Source: Flavobacterium sp.
GTDB lineage: Bacteria; Bacteroidota; Bacteroidia; Flavobacteriales; Flavobacteriaceae
Direction: 5' to 3'
DNA: 6,800 bases
Assembly: GCA_017989775.1 (NCBI GenBank)
Contig: JAGNPF010000081.1
Coordinates: 1 to 6,800 of the forward strand
Below the pieces are notes generated by a model that saw only the letters and a list, made by a program, of their open reading frames with translations, was not told where the DNA came from and did not search any database. Shown here one piece after another: positions 1 through 5,440 of the stretch; the stretch's first letter is position 1; the number at the start of each line of letters is the position of its first letter. A program made the position numbers and the translations under genes.

Positions 1-636
1 GGATTGTACTTCGTCTAAGATTAAAACCACTTCATTAGCATTACAAACTTTTTCCAAAGCCTGAAAAAATTCAGTTGTTCCTTGGTCTAAACCACCAACA
101 CCTTGGATAGGTTCGATGATTACGGCGCAAACATCTCCTTTTTTCAATTCTGCTTCTACCAAATCAATTTGATTCAATGGCAGGAAAGTAACAGCTTGTT
201 GTGCGTTTAATGGCGCTACAATTTTTTTGTTATCGGTAACGGCAACAGCCGCCGAAGTTCTTCCGTGAAATGAATTATCAAAAGCAATTACTCTTGATTT
301 ATTGGTATGAAAAGAAGCTAGTTTCAAAGCATTTTCATTGGCTTCAGCTCCAGAACTACATAGAAATAAATTGAAATCAGTCAAGCCCGAAGCTTTTCCT
401 AATTTCTCGGCCAATTCTACCTGCAAAGGATTTTGGATGGCATTCGAGTAGAAACTCAAATTATCCAATTGTGCTTTCACTTTGGCCACATAATCCGGTT
501 GGGTGTGACCGATAGAAATTACTCCGTGACCAGAGTATAAATCTAAATATTCGATTCCTTTATCGTCTGTAATGGTGCAATCCACTGCTTTTACAGGGGT
601 AATGGGATATAATGGGTAAACGTCAAATAAGTTCAT
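1..636 (-). CDS. argD: N-acyl-ornithine aminotransferase (ArgD family), 3' end beyond window
   Basis: This is a class-III PLP-dependent aminotransferase. In arginine synthesis the family interconverts N-acyl-glutamate semialdehyde and N-acyl-ornithine, using glutamate as amino donor, in the cytoplasm. The frame is open for 212 codons from the ATG at 636-634 to the left edge. Visible landmarks are YSGHGVISIGH (34-44), SSGAEANENALKLA (94-107, cofactor phosphate region), FHGRTSAAVAVT (123-134), IIEPIQGVGG (173-182) and LDEVQS (207-212), whose Asp208 should bind the PLP pyridine nitrogen. The Schiff-base lysine lies further on and is outside the window; family members are about 375-400 residues, so slightly over half is present. 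It follows argC by 102 bp on the same strand, which supports the arginine role over ornithine or GABA transamination. In Bacteroidota the substrate may be N-succinyl- rather than N-acetylornithine; the sequence seen here does not decide this. Confidence 0.93.
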   Translation of the reverse strand, partial: MNLFDVYPLYPITPVKAVDCTITDDKGIEYLDLYSGHGVISIGHTQPDYVAKVKAQLDNLSFYSNAIQNPLQVELAEKLGKASGLTDFNLFLCSSGAEANENALKLASFHTNKSRVIAFDNSFHGRTSAAVAVTDNKKIVAPLNAQQAVTFLPLNQIDLVEAELKKGDVCAVIIEPIQGVGGLDQGTTEFFQALEKVCNANEVVLILDEVQS

Positions 637-738
637 AGTATTTATATTTTTAAGAGAAAAGAAAATAGAACATAGAGTAAAGACGGAATTATATATTTTA
701 AATCTCTATTCTATTCTCTATATTCTTTCAGTCTATTT
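637..738. repeat. Intercistronic spacer with 7-bp periodicity and an inverted repeat (argC-argD)
   Basis: The 102-bp gap between argC and argD is AT-rich. On the plus strand the triplet TCT recurs every 7 bases at 703, 710, 717 and 724, giving degenerate units TCTCTAT, TCTATTC, TCTATAT and TCTTTCA. The right arm CTCTATTCTATT (704-715) is complementary to AATAGAACATAGAG (664-677) apart from a 2-base CA insertion. A transcript could therefore fold into a 12-bp hairpin with a bulge and a loop of about 26 nt. There is no T-run positioned for termination. RNA processing, transcript stability or a decayed repeat element are all possible; no function is shown. Confidence 0.55.
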
Positions 739-1716
739 TTAAAATCCGCAAGGTTTCAAATGCAATCCTGTGGTTTCTTCCAATCCGAACACTAAATTCA
801 TATTTTGAACGGCTTGGCCAGAGGCGCCTTTGAGTAAATTGTCAATGGTTGATGTAATCAAAAGCCGGTTTCCTTTTTTCAATAAACTGATGATGCATTT
901 GTTCGTTTGTACCACTTGTTTCATATTGATGTTGGTGGTGGTAACGGTTACAAAAGGTTGGTCGGCATAGAACGCTTCGTATTTTGCCACCAAATTTTCC
1001 AAACTTTCTTCTGATTTCGTGTACAAAGTGGCAAAAATTCCTCTTGGGAAATCGCCTCTGTTGGGTACAAAAATCAATTCGTCCGTGTAATCAGCTTGCA
1101 ATTGTTTGATGCTTTGGTTGATTTCGCCCAAATGTTGGTGTTCAAAAACTTTGTAATGCGAAAAATTGTTGTTTCTCCAACTAAAATGCGAGGTAGCAGC
1201 CAATCCAACTCCAGCACCAGTACTACCTGTCGTGGCGTTGATGTGAACATCTTCGCTCAATAATCCATCGGCAGCCAAAGGCAATAATGCCAATTGAATG
1301 GCCGTTGCAAAACAGCCCGGATTGGCAATATATTGAGCGTTTTTGATGTCGGCTTTGTTCAATTCCGGCAAACCGTAAACAAATGATTTTCCGTTGAAAT
1401 CCTTGTCTTTAACCAAACGGAAATCGTTTCCTAAATCGATGATTTTTGTTGCATCGGAGAATTGGTTGTTTTCCAAAAATGAAATTGATTTTCCGTGACC
1501 CAAGCACAAGAAAAGCACGTCCACATTTGGATTGATGGTGTCGGTGAAATTCATTTCGATGTCGCCCAACAAATCGTGGTGCGCTACCGAAAGCGGTTTT
1601 CCCGCATTGGTCGTGCTGTACACAAAATCCAATTTGGCATTGGGGTGAAACATCAATATTCTGATTAATTCCCCAGCCGTGTAACCTGAACCGCCAATTA
1701 TTCCAATAGTAATCAT
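739..1716 (-). CDS. argC: N-acetyl-gamma-glutamyl-phosphate reductase (N-acylglutamyl-phosphate reductase)
   Basis: ArgC reduces N-acyl-glutamyl phosphate to the semialdehyde with NADPH, the third step of arginine synthesis, in the cytoplasm. The 325-residue product has the usual length. The N-terminal Rossmann motif GIIGGSGYTAGEL (5-17) binds NADPH. ANPGCFAT (131-138) carries the catalytic cysteine, Cys135, which forms the thioester. FEHQHLGEI (191-199) holds the conserved histidine region, and KGASGQAVQNMNLVFG (296-311) is the C-terminal family signature. The ATG at 1716-1714 puts the Rossmann strand directly at the N-terminus, as expected for the family. The gene lies 79 bp after argG and 102 bp before the aminotransferase, all in the same direction. 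In Bacteroidota that use succinylated intermediates the same enzyme would act on N-succinylglutamyl phosphate; this is inference. No abnormal residues were noticed. Confidence 0.97.
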   Translation of the reverse strand: MITIGIIGGSGYTAGELIRILMFHPNAKLDFVYSTTNAGKPLSVAHHDLLGDIEMNFTDTINPNVDVLFLCLGHGKSISFLENNQFSDATKIIDLGNDFRLVKDKDFNGKSFVYGLPELNKADIKNAQYIANPGCFATAIQLALLPLAADGLLSEDVHINATTGSTGAGVGLAATSHFSWRNNNFSHYKVFEHQHLGEINQSIKQLQADYTDELIFVPNRGDFPRGIFATLYTKSEESLENLVAKYEAFYADQPFVTVTTTNINMKQVVQTNKCIISLLKKGNRLLITSTIDNLLKGASGQAVQNMNLVFGLEETTGLHLKPCGF

Positions 1717-1795
1717 AATTATTTTAGATTTTAGATTTCAGATTTCAGAATTAAGGTTTTCCAACCAAATCTAAAATCTGAAATCAACAATTTAT
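1717..1795. repeat. Intercistronic spacer with heptamer tandem repeat and inverted copy (argG-argC)
   Basis: The 79-bp gap holds four tandem heptamers on the plus strand: TTTTAGA (1722-1728), TTTTAGA (1729-1735), TTTCAGA (1736-1742) and TTTCAGA (1743-1749). Two inverted copies follow, TCTAAAA (1770-1776) and TCTGAAA (1777-1783). Arms GATTTCAGATTTCAGA (1734-1749) and TCTAAAATCTGAAATC (1770-1785) pair at 15 of 16 positions around a 20-nt loop, so the intercistronic RNA can form a long AT-rich hairpin. There is no typical terminator T-run. The design resembles the next gap of the operon (argC-argD). Confidence 0.7.
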
Positions 1796-2995
1796 TTACT
1801 CGTAAGTTTCGTTATTTACCGATGAAAATATGTTTTGGGCATTACCCAAAATTTTAATAAATCCTTTCGCATCGTCTGATGTCCAAGCGTTGTTCATTTC
1901 TCCGTATTGTCCAAAACCGGTATTCATCAAATCGTTTTTAGATTCGATTCCGTCCAATGAAAAGTGGTATGGTTTCAAAGAAACGGTCACGGTTCCATTT
2001 ACGGTTTTTTGAGTGTCTTCCAGGAAAGTTTCGATGTTTCTCATTACGGGATCCAAAAATTGCCCTTCGTGAAACAACATTCCGTACCAGTTTCCTAGTT
2101 GTTCTTTCCAGTATTGTTGCCATTTTCCAAGAGTGTGTTTCTCCAACAAATGGTGTGCTTTGATGATGATTAAAGGCGCAGCGGCTTCAAAACCAACTCT
2201 TCCCTTGATTCCGATAATAGTATCTCCAACGTGAATGTCTCTACCAATAGCATAAGCATTGGCTAATTTTTCAAGAACCACGATATTATTGGAAGGTTTG
2301 TCTTTTTTACCATTTACGGCAACCAATTCTCCTTTCAAGAATTCCAAAGTTACTTTTTCTTCACCTTCTTTTTGCAATTGCGATGGGTAGGCTTCACTTG
2401 GTAATGGTTTGCTTGAAGTCAAGGTTTCTTTTCCTCCAACGCTGGTTCCCCAAAGTCCTTTGTTGATTGAATATTGCGCTTTTTCCCAAGAATAATGCAC
2501 TCCGTTTTTAGCCAAATAATCCACTTCTTCCTGACGAGATAATTTCAAGTCACGGATAGGAGTGATGATTTCAATTTCTGGAGCGATGGTTTGGAAAATC
2601 AAGTCAAAACGAATTTGGTCATTCCCGGCACCAGTACTTCCGTGAGCAATGGCAGTAGCACCAACAGATTTCGCATATTTGATGGCTTCAATGGCTTGAA
2701 AAACACGCTCGGCACTTACTGATAAAGGGTAAGTGTTGTTTTTCAACACGTTTCCAAAAATCAAATATTTGATGGCTTTGTCGTAATATTTATCCAAAAT
2801 GGTAAGGTTGGCGTGTTGTGCGCTTCCCAATTCATAGGCTCTGTCTTCGATGGCTTGCAATTCGGCATCGTCAAATCCTCCGGTATTGATCAATACGGTA
2901 TGAACTTCAAATCCTTTTTCGTTTTTCAAATATTTTAGACAGTATGATGTGTCTAATCCTCCACTATAAGCTAATACTACTTTTTTATTTGACAT
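1796..2995 (-). CDS. argG: Argininosuccinate synthase
   Basis: ArgG joins citrulline and aspartate with ATP to give argininosuccinate, AMP and PPi, the penultimate arginine step, in the cytoplasm. The product has 399 residues, the normal bacterial length (about 400). The PP-loop ATP motif AYSGGLDTS (9-17) sits at the N-terminus, which supports the ATG at 2995-2993. HGSTGAGNDQIRFD (118-131) is the second family signature, and KPYHFSLDGIES (341-352) falls in the C-terminal multimerisation part. One deviation is visible: position 123 is Ala where the classical signature G-x-T-x-K-G-N-D has Lys. The rest of that motif is intact, and I expect this to be a lineage variant rather than damage. The gene lies 62 bp after the GNAT gene and 79 bp before argC. 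The spacer at 2996-3057 shows only a weak GGAG/CTCC hairpin (3012-3028). Confidence 0.97.
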   Translation of the reverse strand: MSNKKVVLAYSGGLDTSYCLKYLKNEKGFEVHTVLINTGGFDDAELQAIEDRAYELGSAQHANLTILDKYYDKAIKYLIFGNVLKNNTYPLSVSAERVFQAIEAIKYAKSVGATAIAHGSTGAGNDQIRFDLIFQTIAPEIEIITPIRDLKLSRQEEVDYLAKNGVHYSWEKAQYSINKGLWGTSVGGKETLTSSKPLPSEAYPSQLQKEGEEKVTLEFLKGELVAVNGKKDKPSNNIVVLEKLANAYAIGRDIHVGDTIIGIKGRVGFEAAAPLIIIKAHHLLEKHTLGKWQQYWKEQLGNWYGMLFHEGQFLDPVMRNIETFLEDTQKTVNGTVTVSLKPYHFSLDGIESKNDLMNTGFGQYGEMNNAWTSDDAKGFIKILGNAQNIFSSVNNETYE

Positions 2996-3057
2996 TTTAT
3001 TTCGGTTTTGTGGAGTTTGTAAAGCTCCGATTTCATTTTATTTGAACAGTGTGTTGT

Positions 3058-3687
3058 TTATTTTTCTTTATTTTCTAGGAAAAGCGCCGCCTTGATTTCT
3101 TTTAATCGATTCCAAATCCTTACATTGAAAGGGTGTTTGGGCGGGTCTTTTGGTTTTTCTGCCGGGTCGTACAGCATTCCGGTGCACAAACACATTTTGT
3201 TGTCTTTGCTTTTCAGAATTTCGTAATTGGTACAGGTTTGACAGCCTTTCCAAAAACTCGGGTCACTTGTCAATTCCGAGAAAGGAACTGGTTTGTATCC
3301 CAAATCGGAATTGATTTTCATTACGGCCAAACCGGTCGTGATACCAAAAACTTTGGCTCCCGGATATTTTTTCAAGGAATAATTAAAAACGAAGGTTTTT
3401 ATCTTTTTGGCCAAACCGTGATTCCTGAAATCAGGATGCACAATCAATCCAGAGTGGGCGACATACTGGCCGTGTTGCCAACTTTCGATGTAACAGAAAC
3501 CGGCAAAAACACCATTTTTGTCCAATGCAATAACGGCATCACCGGCTTTCATCTTTTTGTGGATGTATTCCGGTGTTCTTTTTGCAATTCCAGTACCTCT
3601 TAATAAAGCCGAAGATTCTATAGTGTCGCAAATTTCTTGCGCATATTTATAATGTTCTTCTGTTGCTATAACTATGGATATTTTCAT
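3058..3687 (-). CDS. GNAT-family N-acyltransferase, candidate N-acylglutamate synthase
   Basis: This 209-residue GNAT acyltransferase is predicted to be cytoplasmic. The acyl-CoA binding motif A is clear: LIVHPDFRNHGLAKKI (81-96), with the R/Q-x-x-G-x-G/A core at Arg88, Gly91 and Ala93. TIESSALLRGTGIAKRTPEYI (22-42, quoted in part) carries a conserved-looking substrate loop, and KINSDLGYKPVPFSEL (124-139) is the typical late strand/helix. Beyond the GNAT fold lies a cysteine-rich segment with Cys149, Cys152, Cys166 and Cys168 (CxxC then CxC), followed by a basic, proline-rich tail (175-209). It is the first gene of the arg cluster, 62 bp ahead of argG, and no classical ArgA or ArgJ is visible. 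From memory, genetic work in Bacteroides linked a gene of this type to N-succinylglutamate synthesis. The role as first enzyme of arginine synthesis is therefore inferred from family and context. The start is the ATG at 3687-3685, without a Shine-Dalgarno sequence. An unrelated acyltransferase role remains possible. Confidence 0.85.
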   Translation of the reverse strand: MKISIVIATEEHYKYAQEICDTIESSALLRGTGIAKRTPEYIHKKMKAGDAVIALDKNGVFAGFCYIESWQHGQYVAHSGLIVHPDFRNHGLAKKIKTFVFNYSLKKYPGAKVFGITTGLAVMKINSDLGYKPVPFSELTSDPSFWKGCQTCTNYEILKSKDNKMCLCTGMLYDPAEKPKDPPKHPFNVRIWNRLKEIKAALFLENKEK

Positions 3688-3688
3688 T

Positions 3689-3913
3689 TCAAAAATTAAA
3701 GTTTGGGTTAAAAAATAAAAAATTCATTGATTCCGAAAAACTGTTCTTGTTCGAGTTTTTCGTTGCGTAAGTGCCATAAAAAATCATCCCTAAAATCAGG
3801 GTACAGGATAAAAAAATGAAAGAAATGATGTTTTCAGGATGAAATAATCCGATGGATGATACTAATAATTTCAAAATGACAAAAATGAAAAATGAATAAA
3901 TACAACGAAACAC
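3689..3913 (-). CDS. Doubtful small membrane ORF upstream of the GNAT gene
   Basis: This is a 74-codon open frame with two hydrophobic stretches (about residues 5-24 and 29-50) and an Asn/Phe-rich tail ending NPNFNF. Its TGA (3691-3689) ends one base before the ATG of the GNAT gene, a spacing compatible with translational coupling. Against it: the only start giving full length is GTG at 3913, there is no ribosome binding site, and the next in-frame ATG is at residue 43. T-rich coding strands also produce hydrophobic translations by chance. I recognise no family. It could be a real small membrane protein, a remnant, or simply the untranslated leader of the arg operon. Confidence 0.22.
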   Translation of the reverse strand: MFRCIYSFFIFVILKLLVSSIGLFHPENIISFIFLSCTLILGMIFYGTYATKNSNKNSFSESMNFLFFNPNFNF

Positions 3914-3960
3914 GGCCGGAGCTATATATTACAGCATCCGTACTTCGGGCGAAGCGGTTG
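3911..3960. repeat. GC-rich patch with hairpin, possible decayed dispersed repeat
   Basis: In an otherwise AT-rich spacer this 50-bp stretch is markedly GC-rich at both ends. It contains a compact hairpin: CCG (3938-3940), a 2-base bulge, CTTCG (3943-3947), GG, CGAAG (3950-3954), CGG (3955-3957). The combination of a CTCCGGCC-like block, a short AT core and a GGGCGAAGCGG block resembles, from memory, intergenic repeat elements scattered in Flavobacterium genomes. Only one copy is present in this window, so repeat status cannot be shown here. Confidence 0.3.
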
Positions 3961-3982
3961 GGTTGTTTATCCGTGAAAGAGA

Positions 3983-3998
3983 AATTATATGTATAATT
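3983..3998. promoter_or_regulatory. AT-rich palindrome, candidate operator of the arg operon
   Basis: AATTATA (3983-3989) and TATAATT (3992-3998) are exact inverted copies separated by TG. The site begins about 10 nt downstream of the start point predicted from the promoter at 4015-4022, where a repressor could block transcription. Its size is in the range of ArgR boxes (about 18 bp), but it lacks the TGAAT/ATTCA core of the E. coli box. Assignment to ArgR is speculation; the palindrome itself is plain to see. Confidence 0.35.
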
Positions 3999-4014
3999 GT
4001 TTTTTTCATTGGCG

Positions 4015-4022
4015 CAAATTTA
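4015..4022 (-). promoter_or_regulatory. Candidate -7 element of the arg operon promoter
   Basis: Read on the minus strand the bases are TAAATTTG, an exact match to the Bacteroidota primary sigma -7 consensus TAnnTTTG. It is followed by CGCC, a context often seen in flavobacterial promoters. No TTTG sits at the expected distance of about 19 bp upstream (around 4042-4045), so the -33 half is poor and the promoter may need an activator or be weak. Transcription would start near 4008 and reach the GNAT start after about 320 nt. Confidence 0.5.
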
Positions 4023-4056
4023 CGATTATTTTATTAACACGCTCGTTTTTTTTCTA

Positions 4057-4078
4057 AACAATTTTATAATTAATTGTT
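4057..4078. repeat. AT-rich inverted repeat upstream of arg promoter
   Basis: AACAATT (4057-4063) and AATTGTT (4072-4078) are exact inverted copies around an 8-base loop. On the plus strand the hairpin is followed by ATTTTTT, but no plus-strand gene ends here. On the minus strand it lies between the lipoprotein gene's end and the arg promoter. It may assist termination or serve as an upstream protein-binding site; neither is shown. Confidence 0.4.
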
Positions 4079-4084
4079 ATTTTT

Positions 4085-4112
4085 TCAAAAACAGTCTCCT
4101 TCAGCCGAAACC
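4085..4112 (-). terminator. Weak candidate terminator after the lipoprotein gene
   Basis: On the minus strand GTTTC (4111-4107) can pair with GAGAC (4098-4094), one pair being a G-U wobble, around an 8-nt loop. TGTTTTTG follows two bases after the stem. The position, 17 bp past the stop codon, suits a terminator, but the stem has only five pairs. Confidence 0.4.
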
Positions 4113-4128
4113 ATTTTTGTATTGTGGG

Positions 4129-5310
4129 TTAATTTCTAAAAGTATTTCTGTTGATGAGTTCTTTCAGCTTGATTTTCAAGTCTTCACCCGTGTCGTAAAC
4201 CATTTGTTCGTTCGATGGAAAAACCACGGCTCTTTTGTCGAAATACGAATAATAATTGTCGTCCGAGGCACGTTTGTCGCCTTTGCAAGTGGCATAAATA
4301 TTTTCAAAAACAAACTCGCTGGTCAATGGAAACGACTGGATTAATTGGTTGTTTCGAAGATCTACATAATCCACTTTGGCCAAAATCTGGCTGGATTTTA
4401 ATTGTCTGGATTCAAATATTCTGGCCGTGACCTTTATCATGTTGTCCACCATGACCACTTTTCCGGTATTGTCCAAAACTTCTTTCCCGTTGGCGTCCAA
4501 AAGTCTTTTCTGGCCGTCTTTTATTTGACGTTCCTTGATGAATTCCTTCTCTTTTATTTGTTCCGGCGAAACGAAAATGTTTTGAAAACGAATCGTCATG
4601 GCATAATCATAATTGGTTCCTTTTTGTTTGCTGCCGTGAAAAACTGTCCATTTGTTGTTCAGTCCATAAGTGTCGAAGTCCAGCAAGTCGTTTTGCAAAC
4701 GGGCAGGAATGATTTTGTCGGTTTCGTTTTTGGCATAGACACACACATAATCGGTTCCCTTGAAACGGGCTTCCTCCATCATGCTTACCACGTTTTTGTA
4801 GTTGGGATTGATTTCGTTCAAATAGGTCAAATCGTCGTAGGCTTTGCGAAAATTCATTTTATCGGAAGTTGTCATTAATGACTTGGCATTGGCATATAAA
4901 TAAGCGGACAGGTTGTTTTTGCTGACCACGATTTGCTCGTTGTAATTATCGAAAGGGAAGATGGCATTTCGGCCTTCGTTCAGCAATTTTAAAGGAAGCA
5001 GGGGTTTGATTTTTTCCTGACGGTTGTTCAGTTGCAGATAAGTATTGTATATTTTTTCGGAATTGGCGGGATTTTTTTCTTTTTCCCAAAGATTCAAGGA
5101 GTTCAAATCGCGCTCTTTGGCTTTGGCGAAGGCTTCTTCCAATAAATATACGTAATCTTGGTTGCCTTTTTTGTCTTTGTTGGAACGCAAATTCGAAATC
5201 GAATTGGCAATGGCTTCGTCATAATTGCCGGAACTCAAAAGGTTTTGGGTTTGTTTTACACCACAGGAAGTTAGCACTAACAAAGCTAATATTAAGGAGA
5301 GTTTTTTCAT
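4129..5310 (-). CDS. Predicted lipoprotein of unknown function with helical-repeat-like N-terminal half
   Basis: I do not recognise this 393-residue protein. The N-terminus is a lipoprotein signal: Lys2-Lys3, hydrophobic residues 4-13, then the lipobox LTSC with Cys16 as the lipidated residue. The residues after Cys16 (GVKQ) lack the acidic cluster of the Bacteroidota lipoprotein export signal, so a periplasm-facing location is likelier than surface display. Residues 24-68 and 134-185 look like TPR-type helical pairs (SSGNYDEAIANSISN; FRKAYDDLTYLNEINPNYKN). The second half looks strand-rich (187-350). It includes a charged segment (250-270) and a doubled D-x-x-G-K-x-V unit at 272-278 and 280-286 that probably forms a beta-hairpin. 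A role in envelope assembly or as a scaffold is only a guess from the architecture. The start is the ATG at 5310-5308, fixed by the signal peptide and preceded by an A-rich tract. It appears to be a single-gene unit between two terminators. Confidence 0.85.
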   Translation of the reverse strand: MKKLSLILALLVLTSCGVKQTQNLLSSGNYDEAIANSISNLRSNKDKKGNQDYVYLLEEAFAKAKERDLNSLNLWEKEKNPANSEKIYNTYLQLNNRQEKIKPLLPLKLLNEGRNAIFPFDNYNEQIVVSKNNLSAYLYANAKSLMTTSDKMNFRKAYDDLTYLNEINPNYKNVVSMMEEARFKGTDYVCVYAKNETDKIIPARLQNDLLDFDTYGLNNKWTVFHGSKQKGTNYDYAMTIRFQNIFVSPEQIKEKEFIKERQIKDGQKRLLDANGKEVLDNTGKVVMVDNMIKVTARIFESRQLKSSQILAKVDYVDLRNNQLIQSFPLTSEFVFENIYATCKGDKRASDDNYYSYFDKRAVVFPSNEQMVYDTGEDLKIKLKELINRNTFRN

Positions 5311-5326
5311 TTTATTATTTTTTTTG

Positions 5327-5334
5327 CGAATTTA
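5327..5334 (-). promoter_or_regulatory. Weak candidate -7 element for the lipoprotein gene
   Basis: The minus strand reads TAAATTCG, one mismatch from TAnnTTTG, about 17 bp ahead of the ATG. A clear -33 TTTG is missing; only TTTAG at 5360-5356 is near the right distance. The gene needs its own promoter because a strong terminator lies just upstream, which is the main argument for this site. Confidence 0.3.
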
Positions 5335-5383
5335 CTATAATTTTTGAACTGATTTCTAAATTTTGGTAACCTAAAATGATGCC

Positions 5384-5418
5384 AAAAAAAATCCGACACT
5401 TTGGTGAAATGTCGGATT
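5384..5418 (-). terminator. Intrinsic terminator of the fumarylacetoacetase gene
   Basis: A perfect 9-bp inverted repeat, AATCCGACA (5390-5398) and TGTCGGATT (5410-5418), with an 11-base loop that can pair further, is followed on the minus strand by a run of eight T (5391-5384, overlapping the stem base). It starts 22 bp after the stop codon. The plus strand has no T-run after the stem, so it works for minus-strand transcription only. Confidence 0.9.
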
Positions 5419-5440
5419 GTATATTAAGGTGTAAAATTTT

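Larger units (their letters stand above)
3688..4128. other. 441-bp intergenic/leader region between lipoprotein gene and arg operon
   Basis: No well-supported gene lies here. From right to left (the direction of transcription) it holds the weak terminator of the lipoprotein gene (4085-4112), a hairpin-forming palindrome (4057-4078), a candidate promoter (4015-4022), an AT-rich palindrome just downstream (3983-3998), a GC-rich patch (about 3911-3960), and the doubtful small ORF (3689-3913). If the promoter is used, the arg operon has a leader of about 320 nt, unusually long for a simple biosynthetic operon. Confidence 0.7.

Noticed and set aside
3012..3028. GGAG/CTCC hairpin between the GNAT gene and argG
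   Set aside because: It is a four-pair stem without a T-run inside an evident operon; chance is a sufficient explanation.
3133..3603. 156-codon plus-strand open frame opposite the GNAT gene
   Set aside because: It lies wholly antisense to a gene with clear family motifs, and its translation shows no domain or sensible composition.
3778..3801. Terminator-like hairpin CCCT/AGGG followed by six T on the minus strand, possible attenuator in the arg leader
   Set aside because: The stem has only four base pairs, and the T-run starts four bases after it; this is too weak to call in AT-rich DNA.
3997..4344. 115-codon plus-strand open frame covering the spacer and the end of the lipoprotein gene
   Set aside because: Its Phe/Ile/Asn-rich start is low-complexity translation of AT-rich spacer, and the remainder is antisense to the lipoprotein gene.
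4402..4878. 158-codon plus-strand open frame opposite the lipoprotein gene
   Set aside because: It is an antisense shadow; the hydrophobic translation mirrors codon use of the minus-strand gene, which has a signal peptide and continuous frame.
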